A DNA stretch of 64,000 bases. Source: Coprinellus micaceus (Eukaryota; Basidiomycota; Agaricomycetes; Agaricales; Psathyrellaceae). Below, in pieces: positions 54,314 through 64,000 of this stretch. The stretch lies in NCBI GenBank assembly GCA_951394405.1, contig OX596336.1, positions 4,774,001 through 4,838,000 of the forward strand, given 5' to 3'. A model generated the notes under the pieces. That model did not search any database and was not told where the DNA came from. It was given only the letters and a program-made list of their open reading frames with translations. The first letter of the stretch is position 1. Every line of letters starts with the position of its first letter. Made by a program: the position numbers and the translations under genes.

Positions 54314-57300
54314 ATGGCACGGTACTCCCAAACGAAATTAGCCCTTCCTCGCCGCCATGTCATGATGCCAGAGATCTACGAGGTTGAGAACCATCCCCTG
54401 CTAGACGGCGTCGACCACGTAGGGAAGGTGTACGTGGGATACGTGGGAACCGATAAGTCCTCAGTGAAGGACGATTTTGATTTCGAGGGGATGTTAAAGT
54501 GCCCTCAAGGTGGGATTGATGAATGGGAAGGGCAAGGTAAGGCATAATCACCTTGTTATCCGTGATGTGTCGAATGTTCTGAAAAAGCATACAGGGTTGT
54601 TACGACTCCAGGACGGGGGGTACTTATTCCTCAGAGACCCCCGCGTGTCGAAGGAACCGAAGGACGATATGCTGGCCGTAATGGTAACTGGAAGGTGGGG
54701 GGATCACTATTCATACCCCACCCGATGATGGCCATCTAACTTTCTACCCTGGAATGGTAGCGTTCACCATCAACGTGCTATCGACGCATTCGAGAAAGCA
54801 ACCCAAGCCATGTTGGGCGCGAGAAATATCAGGACATTCACCTCGACGGCCTTCGAGCGAACCCGCTGCGCCCAAAAGATCCAGAAGAAGCGGTGCTACT
54901 CTATTGGTACTGCAGTCCAGCTTTCTAGAAGGGTGGTTGCCCCTACTGCGTCCCTGGCTTCGAGCCGTCGGAACATTGTCGAATATCAAGAAATGGTGAA
55001 GGATCTCATTCAGGTAAGCGCCCCAAACGCGGAGTCCTCATTGCCTGGTTGACGCCTTTCTAGTCGACTTCCGACATGTTATTGAACATTCAGGATGCCC
55101 TCCCGGGGAGCTGTGTCCAAGCATTCGCGGCAAATAGCGAGTTAACTGGGCAGCCTGGGGTGGGGAAAAGGAAGGTCTATGGGACGAGCAGTATTCAAGT
55201 CAACATATCGGCGGCTGGTCTCTCTGCCTCTGGTAAGTGGTTTCAGTGACCGATATTGCGTAGCCGGAGGGAGGTAGATTGACTCCTACACATACAGATA
55301 ATCGATTAGGCGATCAGCTGGGTGATTTTGGATGTGAGCATTACGATGGTCGGGACAGCGCCGACCATCTGACGACAATGTTTTCCAATCCCGATATACC
55401 GGATGGGTACGCCCCGGGGGGATTCCACATCTTGCAGCTTGGTGTGTTCATCGTTCTGGACAAGTACGTTGGCGTATCGTTCTCTGGGCAACGACGCCAC
55501 GTCGGCACAGCTCCTACCCCCCCACCTGGGTGCCCCCCCGTAGAATCAGCCTACCGTTTCAACGTGGTGTGCTATCCGAAAGACGCTGCTGTTGATGGGC
55601 GATCTCGGTTCACTTTGGCTTCACTTCCCGGGAGGAAACCTACCAGAAAGTCAGCGCGGCGAAATCTTGCTCCACCGCAGCGCCGAAAGTCCAAGAGAGC
55701 ACTGAAAGCCACGGTCGCAGTGGAACAGCGCTCGGAGGCGTCGGTGGCACGGCATGGCGACGCAGGGCAGCGGCCTTCTGAATCAGTAACAGAGGGCGGT
55801 GGATGGAAACAGGGAGCTACCAGGGTCCCAGGGTGGAATACTGGCGGAGATGACGGGGATATTCAGGTCGGGAATCTGGGTCAGAACGCAGGTGCCGAGA
55901 ACTGGGGTGGATATGGACGTGCTCAGGACGAAGGCGAGGAGGGGTTTGAGGACGCGGATGCGGGTTTGGGCGAGGGAGAGAGGGGCAAATGCGAAGGGGA
56001 AGGATCAGACTGGGAAGCGCGGGAGTCGGAATGGGAGTCGGATTGGGCAGCAGAGGATGGAGAAGGATCGGAGTGGGATGACGTTGAGGACGAAGGCGAA
56101 CGGGATGGCGGTCGCACTGGGACACAGAAACGGAGTGTGCCTCAGGGCCACCAGTCAGGCGCCCACGCAAGAAAGCCGTCAGAGTTGGATCCAGAACCAC
56201 TATACCTTACCCCAGAGATGATTAACATGAGGTGCGTGTCACATTTCGCCGCGTCAGTGTATACGACTAATCAGACTCTCCGTAGCGACGAAGCATTCGT
56301 TACACATACCACGAATCGAGCAACTTTCGCAAGGAGTGGTCATATTATCATGGATAGGGAATCCCATGTGACCTTCATGGGACGAGCGCTACACCTACTC
56401 AACGCCTATGTGTGGCGACAACTCCCGACGGAGTATTCAATTTCTATCGACGTGAAGAAAATGCTCGAGTCTGTCACCTATGACGATGAAGACGGGAATC
56501 GAGCTCATCTCGGTGCTTGGCCTTCTGCACCCAATGTCCACGGTGTCTCCAACGAGCGCACGGAAAATAGGACAATTTGGTCGGCGTATCAGGAGAAAGT
56601 ACGCCGGTTCATTCCGCGCATCGCTTACAGGGCATTTGACTACGACGATGACTCCAGCTCGGAGGGCGACGGCTCGTTGGACATGGGTGACGACGAGGAT
56701 AGCGCCGTGGCCGATGAAGCCATCGACGAAGAGGGATCGAACGGGCGGAGAAAGGAAGCAAAACCTAAGCCATTGAGGGGAGCTCTGGCTGGGCCATTCC
56801 CGATCGAGAACCCCTTACGCGAACTTGAAGAAGATGACGCTGAAAACGCGGGCCGCGCTAAACAAACTTACCGCCCAGTAAGGACTCGGGAGGACGGTCC
56901 TCATCAGTTGGGCACACCGCTCGACACGAACGATCGACCACGTAAGCGCACCTCGAAGGCTAGAAAACGTGCTGCACCGGTTAGCGATACCGAGCAGCAA
57001 CACGAGGGCAAACGGTCAAGGGTGGAAAGCACTGCAGAATTAGCGGGTTCCTCGCCTCTCGTTCCTACGACACTCACTACCTTCCCCTTCCTCGATAACT
57101 TGACCGCCCAGGCATTACAGGATGAGGTCGAAGCTCTACGTGGAGATTTTGCTATGGTTTCGAAGAGCTTAGATACGGACAACCAAAGTCATGTCTTCAG
57201 GCTCGGCGAACTGGCGAGCGAATACCGTAGCATCCTCCAAGATCCAATTTCTTACCTAGCCCCTAATAGGATCCGTCACATCCAGGTTCAGCTTCGAGCA

Positions 57301-58917
57301 TACACGATAATGAATGTGATGGAGGCGATGAATGCCAGAAGGGAATGGTACTTGGTCCTTCTCTCCAGTGTTCACGTTTGGTATTGGTTAGATGTCGTCA
57401 TTAAGACCAAGATCGAGGCGATATTCAAATCAGGACCCACCGAGGCTGCTTCCACCCAGCACGAAGACTGGCTCGTCGTCCTCGTCGATTCTATCAGGGG
57501 TGGTCTGTTGCGACGGCTGGATCCCATCGAACTCGATCCCGAAATCCACCTCTCGCTGTTGCCCCTTCGGTCCTCCGTGATTAGGGTGTCTAATTCAAGC
57601 AAGTGGATATACCTTGAGCACGGCACTCCCCAGGAGCAGGAGCATCTCCGAGCTGCTGTCGTTGACAAAGTTCAGAAAGTGCTCATGGATTGCCTTCAGT
57701 ACCCCCCCGAATCCCAAATCAAAGACCGGAGGCGAGCATGGCTCATGGGCACGCTTGTGGATGTGATTGGAGAGGAGTTCCTCGCGACCCATTATGCTTG
57801 GGATGCATGGAACTCTTTCAGCGTTAAGGGTTTCCTTGGTGGGGTTCCCCAAGCCTATGGCAAGAATCCGGATCTGATCCAACCCTTCCGCGATGCTTTG
57901 AAGGCTCACCCTATTTGTGTGGATGGCTCAGACACATGGAAGGCGTACCAATCCTTCCGTCAATTGTTGCAGGACCCGTCCTCCACCACGATTTCGGAAA
58001 GTGTATCTCATCCGCATTTCATCGCTCCCGGCGTGACCACTGGGATCATCTCGACCCCTTCTACTCAAGTGCGGTTCGATGGGCTTGATGGGTATCTGCG
58101 TGGCTGTATAGGGTTCGAGCGAGGAGAGATATTAACAGAATCTCCCCTCCACCAATTCTTGCTATCCAGACCTGATATTCGTTTACCCTTTAGGGAGAAG
58201 GCCCCCTCCCGGATCCGTATCCGAGCGGGCGATCCCAGTCCATACCACGAAACTGCTATCCGAAGGGATGCTGGGATCTACAGCGCCGTTGTCTACCGTG
58301 GCATCACTTACAACAGCCTTTTCTCCCAACATTCGGATGCTCCAACGCTTTTCGAAGACTTTTCCGACTGGGAGCGCAAAATCCAAGAATTCAGGCGCCA
58401 GCATCCGGAGGCCAGCAGAACCAAGAATTTTTTCTGTAGGCCAGATGCGTACGGTGGACAAAGCATCGTTGGCCGTTCGGTCGAGACAGCCAGTACGTTC
58501 TGGGAGGGGGTGAAAGCTCTCAATTGGCTCGAGCAGACCAAACGGCTTATGACTTTCAAGGAGTGCTATGATCTGTTTCGCAAGGGGAATTTTCCAACCA
58601 TGGGCGTGTTGTGTTGTTATCTCCTGACCTGTGATCTACACTATGCTGGAATATGCCGAGCGCCTACCATTTCTGGTGTGGCGTCAATCATGCGAGTACT
58701 CCAAGGAGGATCATACCGCAGCATGCCGATGCTTGGCTTTTGGGAGGTGGGCACACATCCACCACAGGAGGTCGTCATGGACGCTCTTTTGGATATCCAA
58801 GAGCATTTAACGGATGCATTCAACGAGGAGGAAAAGGCGTTGATGGGATTGGACCTGATTTGTGTAGAGCATATATTGTGCAAGTTCAAAAGGGCTGTGG
58901 CGGCAAAGGTTTTGTAA
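54314..58917 (+). CDS. Giant 2OG-Fe(II) oxygenase-like protein (TET/JBP-type candidate)
   Basis: Exons 54314-54536, 54595-54694, 54761-55013, 55064-55232 and 55298-58917 join in phase to 1454 residues. A further 54-nt in-frame intron (GTGCGT...CCGTAG, about 56231-56284) is likely, giving 1436. Residues ~180-345 carry the oxygenase-like core: CEHYDGRDSA (H263, D265), GGFHILQLGVFIVLD, FSGQRRHVGTAP (H316) and YRFNVVCYP (R335). This is the HxD...H...R arrangement of Fe(II)/2-oxoglutarate enzymes as I recall it from mushroom proteins with FSG.RRHGGTPP. Such proteins, including TET/JBP homologues, are expanded with transposons in basidiomycetes. Residues ~390-530 are basic, then Gly/Glu/Asp rich. 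The C-terminal ~750 residues form an unknown, probably folded region (VFRLGELASEYRSIL, EWYLVLLSSVHVWYWLD, FKGNFPTMG-like motifs). DNA-base or protein oxidation is only inferred. Confidence 0.6.
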
Positions 58918-59153
58918 TCCCCTCCTGTTCGCTACATTTGGTTCGGGTTGTCCCAATCAATTGATGAGAGTATTAGGTACAAAAATTTCTACCAATGAGA
59001 TGGAGGCGGGTACAACAAGCAATAGTATATATATATGTTAGTGTGAGGTGGAGCTAGGAGGCGGCGAAGGCAGGCACGGGCCTAACATTCGGAGGGAAAG
59101 TATAACGGGGTAAGGCCCGCTCGGCTAATTGGGAGAGCCAGTCAGTCGGCAGG
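58918..59153. other. 3' intergenic
   Basis: Holds a TATATATAT run near 59025 and no gene. Confidence 0.35.
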
Positions 59154-59931
59154 CTACTGAAGGACTCGTCTTAATAAAGAGGGCTCACCAGCGTTCAGAA
59201 TTGGGTTCATTTGGAGAGCTACATCGGAGCAACCGATTTCCATCCAAAAGTCTTGGACGTCAGACATCTCGGTCTTCAGCTGGACGAGCCGCTCTGCAAT
59301 TTGAAAGATTGCGTTTGCGTGACCCTTGAGGAATGAGCGGCCCATTTCGAACTCGAGAACAATGTCCCTGAATTCCGGTAATTTTGGAATTTTGGGAGGG
59401 GAAGGTAGTCCCTCCGGATCAACGAACTCGCTAGCCAACGTTTCGAGTGCATCCCGCGTTTCTGGAGCCGACCTTGGGTAGGTCGAAGGGTCAAAGTGAC
59501 TCAAGTTCGACCCACCACTAGTCCCGATGGCATTATCCACGCCCTGGACAGGAGGCTGGAGGTTCGCAGGCTTCTAATTTACACAAGGGACAGAAGGGAT
59601 GCTGATGAGTAAATCGGGGACACTCGGAGTGACTTTGAACGTGAAGCCGTACCCATTTGAGAGTGAGATAATTGTGCTCGTCGTCCGCCCTGACTTCGCA
59701 CTCAGCGGACAGACTTGCCTCAGTATATGTAGGCGGAGGTAGTACCTCCATTTCCGAGGAGCTTGATCCACGGGCAGGATGTCCTTCAGTTCGAACTTGC
59801 TCAGCACCGGGCGCGTTCAGGTTGGCGGGGGTGTCGGCGGTTACGGGATCGGGTACGGGTGTTTGCATCATATCGTACTGGGTGATGAAGTAAGCACCGA
59901 TCTGAAATGCAGGGTTTGGGACCTGCACCAA
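59154..59931 (-). CDS. Two-exon hypothetical protein
   Basis: Two long minus-strand frames abut: 59931-59533 and 59540-59154. The second reads GTSGGSNLSHFDPSTYPRS...RDALETLASEF...PKLPEFRDIVLEFEMGRSFLKGHANAIFQIAERLVQLKTEM, with a helical, heptad-like C-terminal half. The first has a Pro/Ser-rich part and a Cys/His cluster HVQSHSECPRFTHQHPFCPLC. The junction is ambiguous. A GTAAAT donor and TCCAG acceptor at about 59573-59544 join in phase only if the upstream exon uses the overlapping frame at 59574-59807. No domain is recognised. Confidence 0.35.
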
Positions 59932-60841
59932 TTGAGAGGAGGGTTGGTGAGGGAAATTGGATTGTTGCCAGTGTGCAATTCGGTCAAAAGTGGGCTGGGA
60001 TTGGCAATGAGGGCGAAAGACCCAAAGGTCAACGAAGTTCTCACGCCTGCAGAGCCGGGGACCGGCACCTGGGCCTTTGATGCGAATCCTGCGCCGATAC
60101 TACGGCACAGTGTGTTGTACCTCCCAACTGTTCATGGATTTCACTGGCGACTTGGACCTGAACAACTCATTCACCAGCCCTTTTCAAGCCGATACGGGGT
60201 CTTACGGACCCCAGACACCCCATCTCTTGAATTCCCTCGTTCTCTTCAGGGTCCTCGCTTCCCGGCGCTTCGTAGTTCTCAATGAGGCACTCGCTTGAGG
60301 ACGACACGCTGCTCTGGGGTCACTTGCCTGCCACCATTGTGACTGTCTCGGGAAGCCATCTGTCGCAGAGGATCCCGTTCTTGAACTTTACTGTGACATC
60401 TTTGGATTCATCTCATCGGCGGACTCGAACTCAGACACGATCTTGTCAAATCCACCTCGACCCAACCCGAACACTGACTGCACGCTTCTTGTCTGGCTGC
60501 TGGGACTGTCGCGAGCACAGCGCTGCTTTCCGTTTGGGGCTGCGCTTTGGCAGTGTTTGAGGGCTCGTGACGGACCCCCTGAGCAGCACAGGAAGCTGAT
60601 AGGGTGCCTTCGCACACCACTTGTGAAACGCCACCGCGGTGTTTCCAGAACCATTGAACCTAGTATCGATGTGTCATGCGGTATTCAAGTGATTTCTCAT
60701 TGGCTTAACGCGCCTTGAAGGCCGGGAGCGTCCTTTAATCTCTCTTGCCGAGCCCTATAAGTTTAAGTGTGTCGCTCATAATTTCCACAGTACCCTTGCT
60801 AACACCTTCTTTCAAACACTACACTAACGTGCCTCTCGCTA
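59932..60841. other. Intergenic, with TATA-like element at its right end
   Basis: Frames on both strands overlap without features. TATAAG at 60756-60761 lies about 80 bp upstream of the gene at 60842 and is a plausible core promoter element. Confidence 0.35.
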
Positions 60842-61582
60842 ATGTACCACCGCCCACCCCCCGTCGATGTCCCGCAATCGCCAGTATCATCGTCCTCGTC
60901 TGACTCCCATGACGAGTGTCCCGCAATCGCGGACCTCCTCCGTTACTATCATACCGCCAGAGAGGCCGGGACCAATCGTTCGCGTTTGCGCATGCCCACC
61001 TTCCCTGCCGACGTCCCCATACTATCGCCTCTCCTCTCTCGCGTCGGTGAGTAGAAATTTCTCACACCTCTCGTCGTCGCCCTAGTATCATTTCTGACCC
61101 TTCCAAAGGCGCTTTCCCCAACTTGCGCGCCCTCGAGGTCGAGCTCCCCGGCGATCTCGACCTGGGGCGGATGTGGACACAGGTAATGATGAACACAGAA
61201 TCCCCGGCTCCTGCTTACGAAGGAACCCAAGATGGTGAGCGGCATCTCCAGGCATCGACCTAGGACTTCGGCTGATATAATGACCTCGGGGTTGGCAATA
61301 GGAGTTGTTACGGGGCCTCTCGACTCAGACGCAACCTCGATCAAGGCGACCAGCCCCCTCGAGGTGAGCGCACTTACAGCCTTCCCTATATCGCCTCCTT
61401 CAAGTTGTGATTCTTATATCTCCTGCCCGTTTCGTCAGAACGCCGGTGGCTCTCGCAGAAGCAGTGGCGAGTCCATTGAATCCTTCGGAAGCGGCCACGC
61501 GACCTGCGGGACGGTTGAGAAAGTGGTTAGCTCACTCCCCTACTCCTCTGACCCTGAGTCGGATTCTTCCACAGAGGCTTAA
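60842..61582 (+). CDS. Small spliced hypothetical protein
   Basis: Four exons join in phase to 184 residues: 60842-61046, 61109-61182, 61232-61363 and 61439-61582. Donors are GTGAGT, GTAATG and GTGAGC; acceptors are AAAG, CAAG and TCAG. The N-terminus is Pro/Ser-rich, followed by a helix (ADLLRYYHTARE) and NLRALEVELPGDLDLGRMW. The C-terminus is Ser/Glu-rich (SSGESIESFGSG, SSDPESDSSTEA). A TATAAG stands about 80 bp upstream. No domain is recognised. Confidence 0.45.
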
Positions 61583-62137
61583 GTTCAGTGGAGGACGACC
61601 GCGTGCGGGTATGTAGGATACTTTTAGACGAGTCGCAGATTATTGTAGTGTTTGTAGAAGGTGGCTGTAGGTTCTTGCAATTAACCATTGTTGCGGAATG
61701 AACTTCAACTGTCAGATCGCGTCCAACTTGCTGTTTCGGGCTGATGCAGCGTCAACGGTGGAGATTGACGCTTGGCCCACAGCTTGAACCGTGGAGCACC
61801 GGCGACAGGCCCGAGCATACCAGGGCAATTATTGGTAGCCGACGCCAGTCTGGGTGACTACTAGGACAACGCGCCCTTCTTCCCGAGATCGATCCACCTG
61901 GGCCCTGTGGTAAGGTCGTGACGCCGCTTCGGTTCACCAACTGGCAACTACTGAAGCCATCATCATGACCGCCAAATTCTCCATAGTTACGGCTCGAGTT
62001 GCTCGAAGTCGACAGTTGCCATTCCCTTTTAACATCCCACCCCCGTGCTGACTTCCCTCAGGCTTCTGCTCTCTACTACCACAACCGTCACTGGCACGGT
62101 CCACCCGTTACCCACTCCCTCCTGATACCATATCACC
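61583..62137. other. Intergenic, no supported gene
   Basis: Nothing recognisable on either strand. Confidence 0.4.
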
Positions 62138-63071
62138 ATGGCGAAAACAACCCCCCACTTGATCGTCGCAGCGCACATTCACCACCCAAGGAATTCTGCT
62201 GGCAGGAATGGCGAGAACACGGCCCTCACCCGCACGAGCGGACTGCAAGTAGGATCTGGTTTGGGACGGAAAAAACTCAGCCGACCAGTGGATGGTATCG
62301 GTAGTTTGGTAAAGAGTGGCAGGTTCACGGTGCCGGATCTGGCTTCGATTGGGAGTAAGGACAAACAAACCATATTCCTCCACTTTCCTCATGCTGATTC
62401 AAGTTCCTGGTATAGAGCCCCAGGTTCGCCAGGGTGGGCGATCCCGCAGGCCCCTAGCGCCGCTAGCCTTAGACTCACCGTCCAGAGGAAAACGCTCGAA
62501 GAATATCGCCACCGGAAGTGTCGGCAGTGAAGACTTGTTCTACCCTACGCATACGAGCGGCGGGACTATCAAACACTTCGGCAAAGGTGGCACTCACCCT
62601 CAAGCCACATCCTCCTCCTTCATGCCCTCCTCCAGCCCCCACCTCATCCCGACATATCGCCCTGGGGGTATCGCAGCAGCAACACCTTACTACCTTCCCA
62701 GCGACACGGCGACGAAGGTGAAAGCCCAGTGCAACAACCTCCAGGACAAGGTGCACGACCTAGAGGATATGGTTCGAACGTTTCGAGCCAAGGTCAAAGA
62801 TATCTCACGGGAATTTGGAACGTTCAAAACTGATGTTGACCAGCTCTCCCATGAGTTTGACGCGCTGGAGGACGACCATCGTGGGGCACTGGCCTCCGTG
62901 CGCGAGGAGAGGGCTACTGCCACACACCACACTGGGTTACTCAGGAACGCAGAGAAGGAGCTCCACATCATACACCAGAACCTAGTGGGTCACCCTGATA
63001 GGTTAAACATTCTTCCATGTGGTTTCTCGCAGGCAGCTACTCTTGATCCCATTTACGACGGGTGTGATTGA
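62138..63071 (+). CDS. Coiled-coil hypothetical protein
   Basis: Two exons (62138-62300 and 62404-63071) join in phase to 276 residues; the intron has a GTAGTT donor and TTCAAG acceptor. The first ~150 residues are basic and Ser/Pro/Gly-rich. Residues ~165-250 form a long heptad-like helix (KVKAQCNNLQDKVHDLEDM...REFGTFKTDVDQLSHEFDALEDD), a likely dimerising coiled coil. The C-terminus is short and polar. Similar disordered-plus-coiled-coil proteins are common in mushroom genomes. Function unknown. Confidence 0.5.
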
Positions 63072-63530
63072 GGCAGAGCATTTCCCCGTGGAACGGTTTC
63101 GTAGGACACTAGAACGCTCATAATATTTGTTTAATCGCATTAAAGTTCTGAATGTTCAAGCCCACTAACAATTTGGACATGCGACGAAGGTACTGTGTCT
63201 CAAACAAATCAAACACGCCCACTGCAAGCTGAGGCTCGCACAGCGTGACACGGGCGTCAATTTACGGCCCGGTAGTGATCGAGCTGCCCTTTATGGAAGC
63301 CAACGCGACCTCGTGGCGTTCAAGCGAAACGTGATCGCGTGGGTTGAGCTGCACCGTAGTAACCGTACTTGAACTCAGGCCTAACACCTTGCCACCGTGA
63401 CACCTCTTCGACCCGTTTCGGGGTGAACACCACTAGACTGGTAGTGGTGGTATCTTCCATCCTCTCCTCACTCGGCGGCTTACTGTGCTGGTGCCTTGCT
63501 TCTTAGCCCAAGTAGCGCCCTCGTCGCATA
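63072..63530. other. Intergenic, promoter of the right-edge gene
   Basis: No supported gene. Confidence 0.35.
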
Positions 63531-64000
63531 ATGTCGCGGTCGGAGCCTTCACATGATGGGAAAGGTCCACTCAAACGTTCATGCTCCTCGCTGAGTAGCG
63601 ACAACGTTTGCTCTGCTTGCGGCGAAACCTTCGTTGCACCTCATCTTCTGAACCAGCATCAAAAACACCACTGCCAAGGAACTCTGGATGAGCTTTATAC
63701 ATTACGCCAGCGGTTAGCAAGGCTGGAAGGCCTTCCTGTCCAAAAAAGAAGACACTTGGAATCCTTCGACACGGGCGAAGGCTCCTCCGCTGCTCCGACT
63801 CCCCAGAGTGAGCCTCCTACCACCCCTGATGATGCGGTTGACACGGAGGTACGATGCTCTCCCTACGACTTTTGATGTGCAATGGGTAGCTAACCTGTAG
63901 TTAGGCGAATGGGAAGGACGCTACGACTGCGCCAAACCCCTCATCCAAGACAGGGGGCACCGCTGGGCTTGAAGGTAAGAATTTCGGTGGTATATCTGGC
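63531..64000 (+). CDS. C2H2 zinc-finger protein, 5' part only (runs off the window)
   Basis: Exon 1 is 63531-63848, the intron is 63849-63904 (GTACGA donor, CTAAC branch, TTAG acceptor) and exon 2 is 63905-63974, followed by a GTAAGA donor. The N-terminus carries one C2H2 finger, CSACGETFVAPHLLNQHQKHHC (C27, C30, H43, H48 approximately), then a short leucine-rich helix LDELYTLRQRLARLEGL and a Ser/Pro-rich linker. A single N-terminal finger of this type opens many large basidiomycete transposases of the Plavaka/KDZ kind, as well as ordinary transcription factors. The deciding part lies outside the window. Confidence 0.6.

Noticed and set aside
55799..56221. Overlapping frames on both strands inside the oxygenase-like gene
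   Set aside because: They arise from the Gly/Glu/Asp-rich low-complexity linker and do not continue on either side.

Overview
The window looks like nuclear DNA of a basidiomycete fungus, most likely an Agaricomycete. The coding regions I could reconstruct are split by short introns (about 50-65 nt) with GT-AG ends and CTAAC/CTGAC-type branch points. Several proteins also belong to families I know mainly from mushroom-forming fungi: a DUF6698-like protein, a large 'NEWD-motif' protein, a 2OG-Fe(II) oxygenase-like giant protein and an RNF216-like RBR ubiquitin ligase. No bacterial operons, rRNA, convincing tRNA or CRISPR arrays were seen. All gene models are hand-spliced from the sequence; family names are recalled, not searched.

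Layout. 0.3-2.9 kb: two small Cys-motif proteins of unknown role. 4.1-9.7 kb: a divergent pair of multi-domain sugar enzymes. The minus-strand gene fuses a GDP-mannose 3,5-epimerase-like domain to two GT-A/GT2 glycosyltransferase domains and C-terminal membrane segments. The plus-strand gene fuses a class I methyltransferase to a GT8 glycosyltransferase. 10.1-19.4 kb: four paralogous, intronless multi-pass membrane protein genes. One is cut by a 238-bp MITE with perfect TTA target duplications. 20.1-22.6 kb: an RNF216/TRIAD3-like RBR E3 ligase. 22.6-28.3 kb: mostly gene-empty, with a decayed copy of the promoter of the fourth membrane paralog and a perfect 38-bp palindrome.

28.4-34.3 kb: an uncertain small gene, a Pho85-type cyclin whose conserved blocks lie in different frames, an F-box-like protein and small membrane proteins. 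34.9-43.9 kb: an eight-exon DUF6698-like gene, a six-piece unknown gene (five introns) and a ~1000-residue 'NEWD-motif' protein. 44.9-46.2 kb: a second, possibly damaged RBR gene. 47.8-53.3 kb: a hAT transposase gene split by a nested 2.6-kb AT-rich element with very long inverted repeats. 54.3-58.9 kb: a ~1440-residue protein with a 2OG-Fe(II) oxygenase-like N-terminal part. 59-64 kb: small spliced hypothetical genes, a coiled-coil protein, and the first exons of a C2H2 zinc-finger protein running off the right edge.

The most promising functional unit is the divergent glycan-enzyme pair next to the membrane-protein array. It could make an unusual GDP-hexose (GDP-L-galactose or GDP-L-gulose), transfer it, and methylate or extend the product at a membrane. 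That link is inference from proximity. The right half (31-59 kb) is a transposon-rich accessory region.
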